A DNA stretch of 40,622 bases from Candidatus Aminicenantota bacterium (GTDB lineage Bacteria; Acidobacteriota; Aminicenantia; Aminicenantales; Aminicenantaceae): NCBI GenBank assembly GCA_011773465.1, contig WVXO01000063.1:378-40999 (forward strand), given 5' to 3'. The notes beneath the pieces are model-generated. The model saw only the letters and a list, made by a program, of their open reading frames with translations. It was not told the DNA's origin and did no database searches. Of the stretch, positions 30,600 to 38,597 are shown in pieces. Made by a program: the position numbers and the translations under genes. Within the stretch, counting starts at the first letter, position 1; every line of letters starts with the position of its first letter.

Positions 30600-32303
30600 T
30601 TATTGTATTCTCCAGATATCATTGTCAATATTTTCTTGGGGGACTCTTGAATATGGGTCCACCTGGATAAAGACCGGTTTTTCTTTACTTTTTATTATAG
30701 TTGTTATTTTTCCGATTCCACTAATTTTCAATTTTTTTATTATCATTTTTCCATTTGAAGAGGTTTTATACCCAACGTCGGTAAATATTTCATAATCCCT
30801 GTTTGCATTCAAAATTAAATCAACCTTTGACTCATATACGTTTTTATTTTTTTCTGTTTTTACATCTTCTATTAGCAGATCAATTTTTGGTACAATTTTT
30901 ATCCATTGGTTAAGATATTCTTGTACATTAATGTCTGTTCTGGCTTGAATACAATCTAAAAAAGCTTTATAACCTGTATTTTTTAATCCATACTTTTTAT
31001 AAAAATCTTTTAGGCCTAAAAAAAGGTCTCGATCACCAATCTTCATTCTTAATTGTTCCCATACCAAAGCTCCACCATTATATATTAAAGAATTTTCCGC
31101 TGATCCTATTTTTTGAGCATTCTCAAGAGTTAGGGATGATTTGTATGCTTCTCCATTAATAAACCTTTGTAAATAAAGACGACGGACTCTTTTCCCGGCA
31201 TCTTCTCCAAGAATTTTTTCTACTGCCCAAGCACTGATAAAATTCGCTCCGCCTTCACCAAACCATTCCCTTAAGATGCCGTCCCAATAAACATAAAAAA
31301 GATTCCAATTATGATATACCTCATGAGTTACCAATCTTAGATAATCTAACCTGCCATCTGATCCAGCATTGAAATTTTTTGTGGCATAACTTGTAAAGTA
31401 CATGGTATTTGCTTTATTTTCTCCGCTTAAATTTTGAGATCCTGTTTCACCAACAGTAGCAAATTTATATACTTTGGTTCCATTGTCTCCAAAATAGTCA
31501 TAAAAAAGCTTTACTACTTCAAATGTATTTTTTGCCATCTCATCGTTAAATTCTTCCTCCGGATAGAGATAATATTCAACCTTGATATTTTCATTCTTTT
31601 TTTCAGTTTTTTTATATTGCGCACAGGAGAATGTGGGCATGTTTGGCGTGGAAGACACATATGTATCTGTTATGAATTCATCTTCCTCTTTTGAAGAAAT
31701 CATATTCCCAGGAACACACGAATAATAACCTGCTGGATATTTAATGGCCATTCTAAATGGATAGGCCATATTCAATCCAAATAATGGATTACATCCGATA
31801 TAAATTGAATAGGACGCTTTAGGACTTATTGTTAAAGCATACATCTCCTTTGGTTCATTGCTTACTGCTTCAGGTGTTAGATGGTATTCAATATAAAGTG
31901 AAATTTCATCACCAGGCATAATAAATCTTTCTGTTTCTACATTGATAACTTTAAATTCAAAGTTACCAAATACTTTCTCTGACCCACAGGATTTCCATGA
32001 TATTGGATAAGCCTGATTATCAGTAGAACCTTTTAAAGTGAGCTTAGTTATTATTAATTCAGGATGAATGGTAAAGAATACCTCTTTAACTGATTTTGGA
32101 GAATCATTCTTGATTATTATTGTTTGCTTCGATTTAAATAGTTTTTTTATGGGATTAATCTCAAAGTGCAGATTATGATTTATTACTCTGAAATTATATT
32201 CCACATTATTCTTTTGATTCCCTGCTTGAAGTTGATCAAAACAAATTAGTATAAACAAAAATACAATAAGCGTAAGAAAAATTTTATCTTTAAAGGAATC
32301 CAT
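30600..32303 (-). CDS. Exported M1-like zinc metallopeptidase (567 aa)
   Basis: The zinc site is complete: His327-Glu328-x-x-His331 in VTHEVYHNW and, 18 residues on, Glu350 in EWFGEGGANF, the spacing of M1 peptidases. The upstream exopeptidase motif GxMEN is not seen; the region reads VGETGSQNLSGE, so true aminopeptidase action is doubtful. An N-terminal beta domain (about residues 30-240) and a C-terminal part (about 440-567) complete an M1-like plan. A signal peptide (residues 1-27) follows the ATG at 32303. The frame is open into the upstream gene to 32402, but the M at 32303 sits 13 bases after the S9D stop and gives the signal peptide. The gene is strikingly AT-rich compared with the S9D gene before it, which suggests separate ancestry. 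Confidence 0.82.
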   Translation of the reverse strand: MDSFKDKIFLTLIVFLFILICFDQLQAGNQKNNVEYNFRVINHNLHFEINPIKKLFKSKQTIIIKNDSPKSVKEVFFTIHPELIITKLTLKGSTDNQAYPISWKSCGSEKVFGNFEFKVINVETERFIMPGDEISLYIEYHLTPEAVSNEPKEMYALTISPKASYSIYIGCNPLFGLNMAYPFRMAIKYPAGYYSCVPGNMISSKEEDEFITDTYVSSTPNMPTFSCAQYKKTEKKNENIKVEYYLYPEEEFNDEMAKNTFEVVKLFYDYFGDNGTKVYKFATVGETGSQNLSGENKANTMYFTSYATKNFNAGSDGRLDYLRLVTHEVYHNWNLFYVYWDGILREWFGEGGANFISAWAVEKILGEDAGKRVRRLYLQRFINGEAYKSSLTLENAQKIGSAENSLIYNGGALVWEQLRMKIGDRDLFLGLKDFYKKYGLKNTGYKAFLDCIQARTDINVQEYLNQWIKIVPKIDLLIEDVKTEKNKNVYESKVDLILNANRDYEIFTDVGYKTSSNGKMIIKKLKISGIGKITTIIKSKEKPVFIQVDPYSRVPQENIDNDIWRIQ

Positions 32304-32316
32304 CCAGAACTTAATG

Positions 32317-34728
32317 TCAGTTCCTTTTTTTGACGTATTTATCCAGCCATTCGAACATCTCGGCAAGCACATGAAGGACAGACTCCCTGGCTCTGTAGCC
32401 ATGACTTTCGTGCGGAAGCATGACCAGGCGGGCAGTTGCTCCGTGTCCCTTTATGGCATGATAAAGCCTCCGGGATTGGATGGGAAAGGTTCCTGAGTTA
32501 TTGTCTGCTTCGCCGTGGATGAGAAGAATAGGCTCGTTTATTTTGTGAGCATGCATGAAAGGAGAAACTTTAAAATAAATTTCCGGATTTTCCCAGAGTG
32601 TCCTTCGTTCGTTCTGGAAACCGAAGGGCGTCAGGGTCCTGTTGTAAGCTCCGCTTCGGGCAATCCCGGCTGCAAAAAGGTCGCAGTGTGCCAGCAGGTT
32701 GGCTGTCATGAAAGCTCCGTAGCTGTGTCCACCCACACCAACGCGCTCGGGATCAATGATGCCCATGGAATCCAGCTTGTCTATGGCTGCTTTCGCGCTC
32801 GATACAATCTGGTCAACAAAAGTGTCGTTCATGGTTTTTGGGTCTCCGACTACAGGCATCTGAGCCCCATCGAGAAGAGCGTATCCCTGGGTTACAAAGA
32901 AAAGCTGTGAGTAACCTCTGTAAAATGTAAATCGGTGAGGCGAGCCTCTTACCTGACCTGCAACCTTTGGATCGCTGTATTCGCGGGGATAAGCCCAGAT
33001 CACAAGCGGCAGCCTCTCTCCCTCTTTGTATCCTGGAGGCAAATAAAGGGTTCCGGAAAGCTCCACTCCGTCTTCCCTTGTATATTTTATGAGCTGCTTC
33101 TTTATTCCCGTAAGCTGCGGCGCAGGATCTTTAAAGTCGGTAAGAGCTTTCCTCTCCTTTTTTCTCAGGCTATAAAGGAAATAGTTGGGAGGCTCGCTCT
33201 TGGATTCAAACCTGGTAATGATCTGATTCCTGGATTTCCCCACAAAGTCAATAAAAGACTCATAGCTTTTTGCACCGCACTGGAACAGGCGCTTCTTTTC
33301 CAGCGTCTTCAGATTCATCCTGTCGAGAAAAGGCCTGTCTCCTGTGGGGGAAGCGCCGCTTCCAGAGAGATAAATCCAGTCCTTGTCCTGAAGAAGGATC
33401 CATTCTCCTGCAGGGGTTATTGTGTAAACAGTGCGGCCAGGGTCGTTGTAGCGGTCATGAATGCTTAGGTCAAATATTTTCTTTGGAGCCTTATCCGGCT
33501 CGTCGACGTTGATAAGATAAGTGGTTCTCCATCTTCTCCTCCAGTCGTATTCTATGATGAAAGCATTTCCTTCTGTTTTTAGCCATGAAATTCCTGAATA
33601 GCGATGCTGAATTTTCAGAATTTCTTTCGGCTTCTCTTTAAAAGGAGAAAAGAGTGTCATGAGTTTATCCCGGTTTGGAACTTTTTTTTCAGGATCACCT
33701 CCGTCCAGGGCTTCAACCCAGATAAGGGTGGCTGGCTTGAGCGCCCTCCATCCAACAGACCTCGGGCCTGTCGGAACTCCCCTCATTGGAACCTCATCGG
33801 CTAGAGGAAGGTCAGCAAAAAGATGGACTAATTTGCCATCTCTGTCCCATATTTCTAGTGTGTGGGTGAAGTAGTAATAGGGGACGCTGTAGGAGTAAGG
33901 CTTTTTTATCCTGTAAACGAGCAGCAGATTTCCGCTCGGGGATTGATCAGCATAAAGGTATACGCCGGGACCGCCAATCTTTCTGCTGCTGCCCGAGATA
34001 ACATCTACTTCCATAATTTGAGATGTGGTGTAATAGTCGAAAAGTTTCTCATCATATGGGTCTTTCAAAAGGTCCTGGTAGGTCCATACCTTGGAGAATT
34101 TTCTTTCTGTCTCCTGGATATTGGGGCCGACCGGGACTTCTGGTTCTTGGGGAGGATTTCCGCGGTCTGCCAAAACAGTGTAGGCGAGGAGATGGCGGTT
34201 GTCCTGGAGCCATGTAAAACCAGAACTAATGGTGGCATTAATTATTGGTCCGGTCAGATTCTTTGTGTTTCCGGTTTTTGTATCAGCTAGCCAGAGTTCG
34301 ATTCCTTTATCCGTGTAGCGCAAGAAAGCTATCTTAGAGCCGTCCACAGACCACCGGGGATAGCCGAGTTTTGCTCCTTCGGGAAGAGCGATTCGCTTTG
34401 TTGAACCGTCTTTTATCGACTTTATTGTGAACCCCGTATAGAAGAGTGTTTGCTGACGGCTGTTATACAACGGTGTAATTCTCATCCCCGCCAGCCTGAG
34501 CAGAGGCTGAGCCATGTAGGCGATTGAAGGCATGGATTCATATTCGGCAAGGAGCATAAAATCGCCCTTGGGACTTATGATCGCCCGTGGGAGAGGAGGC
34601 GCATCCACGATATCTACCACCTCTTTGGGCGGCAGCTTATATGGCTCTTGCGCCGAAAGGGGGAGAATTGATAGAAAGATGAAAGCAAAAATAAAAACAA
34701 TAAATGATGCGGGAATAGTCTTTTTCAT
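32317..34728 (-). CDS. Exported S9D glutamyl endopeptidase-like prolyl-oligopeptidase (803 aa)
   Basis: A signal peptide (about residues 1-26, ending PLSA) leads to a beta-propeller with SPKGDFMLLAEYES and WSVDGSKIAFLRY repeats, then an alpha/beta-hydrolase domain. The triad is visible: Ser669 in GVGGHSYGAF, Asp742 in LIHGEADNN and His776 in PHESHGYRARES. The ending HGYRARES and the propeller match the S9D group, which cuts after Glu (chloroplast glutamyl endopeptidase and bacterial relatives). The ATG at 34728 has an AGGAGG site; the frame is open to 34824 only through tandem copies of that ribosome site. It is first in an operon with the M1-like gene. The role is degradation of peptides in the periplasm. 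Confidence 0.93.
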   Translation of the reverse strand: MKKTIPASFIVFIFAFIFLSILPLSAQEPYKLPPKEVVDIVDAPPLPRAIISPKGDFMLLAEYESMPSIAYMAQPLLRLAGMRITPLYNSRQQTLFYTGFTIKSIKDGSTKRIALPEGAKLGYPRWSVDGSKIAFLRYTDKGIELWLADTKTGNTKNLTGPIINATISSGFTWLQDNRHLLAYTVLADRGNPPQEPEVPVGPNIQETERKFSKVWTYQDLLKDPYDEKLFDYYTTSQIMEVDVISGSSRKIGGPGVYLYADQSPSGNLLLVYRIKKPYSYSVPYYYFTHTLEIWDRDGKLVHLFADLPLADEVPMRGVPTGPRSVGWRALKPATLIWVEALDGGDPEKKVPNRDKLMTLFSPFKEKPKEILKIQHRYSGISWLKTEGNAFIIEYDWRRRWRTTYLINVDEPDKAPKKIFDLSIHDRYNDPGRTVYTITPAGEWILLQDKDWIYLSGSGASPTGDRPFLDRMNLKTLEKKRLFQCGAKSYESFIDFVGKSRNQIITRFESKSEPPNYFLYSLRKKERKALTDFKDPAPQLTGIKKQLIKYTREDGVELSGTLYLPPGYKEGERLPLVIWAYPREYSDPKVAGQVRGSPHRFTFYRGYSQLFFVTQGYALLDGAQMPVVGDPKTMNDTFVDQIVSSAKAAIDKLDSMGIIDPERVGVGGHSYGAFMTANLLAHCDLFAAGIARSGAYNRTLTPFGFQNERRTLWENPEIYFKVSPFMHAHKINEPILLIHGEADNNSGTFPIQSRRLYHAIKGHGATARLVMLPHESHGYRARESVLHVLAEMFEWLDKYVKKRN

Positions 34729-34802
34729 GATTTTCCTCCTATAAACATGATTGCCCTCCTTAAAACAAGATTTTCCTTCCCAAAAACATGAATTTCCTTC
34801 CT
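34721..34802 (-). repeat. Four tandem ribosome-site/start-codon units (20-21 bases each)
   Basis: The leader of the S9D gene is four near-copies of one unit (34782-34802, 34761-34781, 34741-34760, 34721-34740). Each has a purine-rich site (AGGAAGG, GGGAAGG, AGGAGGG, AGGAGG) followed by ATG or TTG. Unit 1 can start a 9-codon ORF and unit 3 a 7-codon ORF (MFIGGKS) whose TGA overlaps the true ATG as ATGA. Unit 4 is the real start. Confidence 0.85.
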
Positions 34803-34888
34803 GGAAAGATGGCTTTTTATCCACCGGTTTTCTTAATATATACTAATTAATCTGTCAATTTACAATTTGTTTTTATAAGAGATAAGGG

Positions 34889-34917
34889 GTGACAAAATTT
34901 AAGAAATGGTTTAGAAT
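34889..34917 (+). promoter_or_regulatory. Sigma70-type promoter of the HEAT/HD-GYP operon
   Basis: GTGACA, a 17-base spacer and TAGAAT predict a start near 34924 and a leader of about 109 bases before the ATG at 35033. Confidence 0.55.
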
Positions 34918-34954
34918 ATTGAAGAATTATGAGAAAAAGGGACAGGGTTTGGCT

Positions 34955-34971
34955 AAGGGAAGTGTTCCCTT
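34955..34971 (+). promoter_or_regulatory. Inverted repeat in the HEAT/HD-GYP leader
   Basis: AAGGGAA-GTG-TTCCCTT is a perfect dyad with 7-base arms and a 3-base centre, about 30-47 bases past the predicted transcription start. It could be an operator or a leader hairpin; no T-run follows, so it is not a terminator. Confidence 0.5.
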
Positions 34972-35032
34972 TAAATGAAGTATCCCGTTTAAGCAAAAAT
35001 AAATAATAATCTGGATTAAAAGAGCTCTGGAA

Positions 35033-36997
35033 ATGGACCCGGAAAATTTCAAAGGCCAAAAAAATACGGAAGAAGAAGAGAAGCCCAAGGCAGATCAACA
35101 GAAACCCGAGCTAGAACAAGAGAAACCAGAGCAACAACAGAAATCCCAGGCAGAAGAAGAAAAACCCAAGGCAGAACAAGAGCAACCTGAGATAGAGGAA
35201 GAGGAACCCAAGGCAGATCCTGTTGAAATTAATAAGGCTAAGAACGTTATCCTGTTTTTTAAAAAAACCTTCTCTCTGATGAAGCTTTATCCTCCAGAAA
35301 ATCCTTCCGTTGCAAAATCTATAGATTTATTCAATAACCAGATAGGAGAATTTCTTAACGAATATGAAGAATTATCAATTCAGGTGGGAGAATTTAGTTT
35401 TTCTTTCAAGGGAGAATTAGTCTTCCAGGATGAAGAAAGAAGGAAAAGCCTTCCCTTTCTTTTTTATAAAGATGGGCTAAGAGAGCTGTCTTTTCATAAG
35501 GGCCTGGATAAAGAAGAGATCCATGAATTTTTTAGGACCATAAGTGAAGTTTCTGACCTTCCTCCAGAAGATGCTGACATTGTTAACTCTCTTTGGGAAA
35601 AGGATTTTATTCATATTAGATATTATTCCATTGATGAATTTCTTGACCAGGACATTGGAGAACCCTTAGAAGAAATAAACCCTTTTGATATAGCGGGATT
35701 TGCTAAGGGGAAGGTGGAGATGACTCCGAAAGATGAAGAACTGTTTAAAAAAAGCCTTAGTTTGGGAATACAGGAAGGAAGAGAAAAAGGAGAAGGAGAA
35801 TACGAAGGCGAAGATGCTGGAGCGAGCATACTTCCATATGTCACGGTGGGCGCTGTAAGCAAGGATGAAATTCCAGAGATTGAGTCCATGGTCGCAGAGA
35901 GTCGGAAAACTCCTCATATGACTGAGCTAATAGATTTGCTCTTTGAACTCCTTTTTTTTGAAGAGGGAGCGGAGGAATTCGCGGCCATTACAGAAGTCCT
36001 TGGTGAATGCCACCAGAAGGTCCTGGAAAAAGCTGACTTTTCAATGGCCCTATCGATTCTAACCAGGCTTGAAGAGTTAAAGAAAACTATTTCTGCTAAA
36101 TCTGAAGAAAAGGCGAAAGTGCTGGGGAGAATTTCGGATAGAGCTGCAGCGCCTGAAGCTGTCGCCCGCTTGAGAAAAATATACAAGGAGGGGCGGATCG
36201 AAGATTTTGACACTTTCTTCGGATATCTGGAGAAACTGGGAGCCCGCGCTTTTCCTGTCGTTGCCTCGATTTGGGAGGATTCAAAATTTCCGCTTTCCAG
36301 GCAGAAGGTCTTAGATTTATTGAAAAGAATCGGAAAGTACGATTTAAATGCTCTTCTCAATCTTGCCAGAGGCCGGTCAGTATCTCTAACAAGGGAAATT
36401 ATAAGCATATTTACGACCACAGGCGAGAGAACGGAAGTATCCCAGCTTGAAGATTTCGTTAATCATCCGGATAAAGCAGTAAGGCTTGATGTTATCCGCG
36501 CCTTGGGAAAATCTGGAGATGAGGCTTCCAATAAGATCCTGTTAAGATCCCTTTCTGACACGGATAGAGAAGTCCGCACAGCAGCTATCAAGAATCTCAG
36601 ATATCTTGGAGATAGCGCTACCTTAGATCATGTTAAGCAGATGGCTTACGAAAAAGGCTTCAGGAAAAAGACCAAGCGGGAGAAAGAAGCTATACTAAAA
36701 TTTTTAGCAAACACCAAAAGCGCAGAGATTAGTGCTTTCCTCTGCTCCCTTTTGAAAAAAAGGAAGATTTTCTTCGCGTTTAAGACGAATGAGACTCGCC
36801 TCTGTGCGGTTTCTGCCCTGGGAGTAATGGCTACTCCTGAGGCTGAGGACATACTTAAGGAGGGGACTAAGATACGGAATAAAGCCATTCGGCAAGCTTG
36901 TAATCGTGAGCTGATGAAAATAGCATCTGGGGGAAGGTCAACGGAAGATGCCAAAAAAGAACAGAAAAAAGATATTAAAAACGAGCAGGGTTCTTAA
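35033..36997 (+). CDS. HEAT-repeat protein with charged repeat tail and shared N-terminal domain (654 aa)
   Basis: Residues 1-64 are a disordered Glu/Lys/Gln/Pro tail of seven 7-residue units (KPKADQQ, KPELEQE and so on). Residues about 66-205 form a domain with LYPPENPSV, then QVGEFSFSFKGELVFQDE and DGLRELSFHKGLDKEEIHEF. This domain looks homologous to the N-terminus of the HD-GYP protein encoded two bases downstream. A charged linker follows, then HEAT-type helical repeats (about 390-620; for example HPDKAVRLDVIRALGKSGDE and DTDREVRTAAIKNLRYLGD). HEAT repeats bind other proteins. It has no signal peptide or membrane segment. It is cotranscribed with the HD-GYP gene and is probably its partner or scaffold. 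The ribosome site is weak. Confidence 0.85.
   Translation: MDPENFKGQKNTEEEEKPKADQQKPELEQEKPEQQQKSQAEEEKPKAEQEQPEIEEEEPKADPVEINKAKNVILFFKKTFSLMKLYPPENPSVAKSIDLFNNQIGEFLNEYEELSIQVGEFSFSFKGELVFQDEERRKSLPFLFYKDGLRELSFHKGLDKEEIHEFFRTISEVSDLPPEDADIVNSLWEKDFIHIRYYSIDEFLDQDIGEPLEEINPFDIAGFAKGKVEMTPKDEELFKKSLSLGIQEGREKGEGEYEGEDAGASILPYVTVGAVSKDEIPEIESMVAESRKTPHMTELIDLLFELLFFEEGAEEFAAITEVLGECHQKVLEKADFSMALSILTRLEELKKTISAKSEEKAKVLGRISDRAAAPEAVARLRKIYKEGRIEDFDTFFGYLEKLGARAFPVVASIWEDSKFPLSRQKVLDLLKRIGKYDLNALLNLARGRSVSLTREIISIFTTTGERTEVSQLEDFVNHPDKAVRLDVIRALGKSGDEASNKILLRSLSDTDREVRTAAIKNLRYLGDSATLDHVKQMAYEKGFRKKTKREKEAILKFLANTKSAEISAFLCSLLKKRKIFFAFKTNETRLCAVSALGVMATPEAEDILKEGTKIRNKAIRQACNRELMKIASGGRSTEDAKKEQKKDIKNEQGS
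35081..35224 (+). repeat. In-gene tandem repeat, about 21-base units
   Basis: Seven imperfect units encode K/Q/E-P-x-x-E/D-x-x heptads at residues 17-64 of the HEAT protein; one unit has lost a codon. The period and purine-rich code (AAR, GAR, CAR) suggest growth by slippage. Confidence 0.7.
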
Positions 36998-36999
36998 TC

Positions 37000-38481
37000 A
37001 TGGAAGAAAAAAAGCAGAAAGTAAGAAAGGATTACATCGAGGAGGCCAAGAAATCTCTATCCAAGATAATTGAAGAGATATTTATCCGTCTTTCCTCAGC
37101 AATGAAGGTCGCTCAAATCTATGAGCCCAATAATCTTACTTTTATAAGGCATCTTAATCTTCTCTTCAACTTAATTCAAAATATCTTAAAAAGTGAAAAG
37201 AAAGCCGTATTCCAGTTTCGGCAGAACACTTTATTTTTCAACACTGACATAGTCAAATTTGATTTTCGCAGCTACCACAATTTTAAATTCCTGGCTGATG
37301 AATTCAGAAAAAAGGAGATAGGAACCCTTGGCTTCGAACCCGGCTTGAGTGAGGGTGAGCTGACGCAGTTCATTACTCTTTTTGTGGATGACGAGGTAAA
37401 AAAAGAGAATCCTTTCGAAGATTTCGAGGCGATATTAAAAGAGAAGGGAATAGGCCACATATTTTTGGAGAAGATGCATCCCTTTGAAGTGGCCAGAGGT
37501 GTCCGAGAAGAGAAACTTCAGAAATCCGCCATAAAAGTATTTTTCAAGAGCATAACCCACCTGAAAGAAGTCGTCGAGAGAGAAAAACAGAAAGAAAGGG
37601 TTCAGCTAAAAACTACTCGAAGACTGATGCAGTCCATAATTAATCTTGTAAGTCAGAATGAATCTTTCATGGTAGGCTTAACAAATATAAAAAATTATGA
37701 TGAATACACTCTCAATCATTCGGTTAATGTAACCGTTTTGTCTATTTGTTTTGGACGAAGATTAGGTCTTGAAAGAAAAGAATTGGTAGACTTGGGAGTA
37801 AGTGCTTTTTTTCACGACATCGGAAAAGTGGAGGTCCCAGAAGAGATTCTGAATAAACCGGATAAGCTCGACGATAATGAATTTGATATAATGAAGACTC
37901 ATCCGTGGCATGGTGCTCAAAAACTGGCCTGCGTTAAAGAATTGAATATTCTTCCAGTAACTGCCATTAATGTAGCCATGGAGCACCATATATGGGAAAA
38001 CCTCGGGGGGGGCAGCTATCCCAAATTCTGGAAAAAGAAACGTACTGATTTCTTCAGCAAAATTGCTAAAATATGCGATTTTTTTGACGCTGTAACGACC
38101 GAAAGACCTTATAGAAAGGAGACCGCAACCAGAGAAGAGGCCGTGAGCTGGATGCTGGAGAAAAGCGGGTCAGAATTCGACGCCATCTTGCTCAAGGTTT
38201 TCGCCGACATGGTAGGAATCTATCCCATCGGATCTCTCGTCGTCCTTGACACAGAGGAGTGGGGCATCGTGATGGAGACGAACCCGGAGATGGCTCTTAT
38301 GACCTGCCCTAAAGTGAAAATTATTGCTGATAAGGATGGCAATAAAATAGATGGCGGAATTATCGACCTGGCAGAGAAAGACCTTAAAACAGAAAAGTTT
38401 AAAAAGAAAATCGTAAAAACCCTGGATCCTTTTAAATACGATATTAACGTCTCTGAACACTTTCTAACCACAAGCGCCTAA
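37000..38481 (+). CDS. HD-GYP-type protein with variant GYP motif (493 aa)
   Basis: Residues about 15-165 repeat the domain seen in the upstream HEAT protein (IYEPNNLTF, then AVFQFRQNTLFFN and IGTLGFEPGLSEGELTQFI). The HD domain follows: NHSVNVTVLS, His272-Asp273 in FFHDIGK, THPWHGAQ, His329-His330 in AMEHHIW and DFFDAVTTERPYRK. The metal ligands are therefore present. The GYP loop, normally HHE-x-DGxGYP, is changed to HHIWENLGGGSYP: Tyr-Pro is kept, but the preceding Gly of GYP is Ser and the Glu after HH is Ile. HD-GYP enzymes hydrolyse cyclic di-GMP; this one may be a weak enzyme, have another substrate, or only bind. It starts two bases after the HEAT gene stop, so the two are tightly coupled. 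Confidence 0.9.
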   Translation: MEEKKQKVRKDYIEEAKKSLSKIIEEIFIRLSSAMKVAQIYEPNNLTFIRHLNLLFNLIQNILKSEKKAVFQFRQNTLFFNTDIVKFDFRSYHNFKFLADEFRKKEIGTLGFEPGLSEGELTQFITLFVDDEVKKENPFEDFEAILKEKGIGHIFLEKMHPFEVARGVREEKLQKSAIKVFFKSITHLKEVVEREKQKERVQLKTTRRLMQSIINLVSQNESFMVGLTNIKNYDEYTLNHSVNVTVLSICFGRRLGLERKELVDLGVSAFFHDIGKVEVPEEILNKPDKLDDNEFDIMKTHPWHGAQKLACVKELNILPVTAINVAMEHHIWENLGGGSYPKFWKKKRTDFFSKIAKICDFFDAVTTERPYRKETATREEAVSWMLEKSGSEFDAILLKVFADMVGIYPIGSLVVLDTEEWGIVMETNPEMALMTCPKVKIIADKDGNKIDGGIIDLAEKDLKTEKFKKKIVKTLDPFKYDINVSEHFLTTSA

Positions 38482-38510
38482 AAAGACCTCCCTCAGTTTC
38501 TCCTCCCTTT

Positions 38511-38539
38511 TTGACAGACTTACTTTTCATGATTATAAT
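38511..38539 (+). promoter_or_regulatory. Consensus sigma70-type promoter of the amidohydrolase gene
   Basis: A perfect TTGACA (38511-38516), a 17-base spacer and a perfect TATAAT (38534-38539) make this the best promoter in the window. The leader is about 52 bases and ends in GAGGAGG before the ATG at 38598. Confidence 0.8.
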
Positions 38540-38597
38540 CAATCTCTTTTTGAGTAAACACAACATCAAGATAAGAAGTTATTTTTGAGGAGGAACT

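Noticed and set aside
32935-33468. Plus-strand frame of 177 codons
   Set aside because: It is antisense to the S9D propeller and hydrolase domain, with no family signal.
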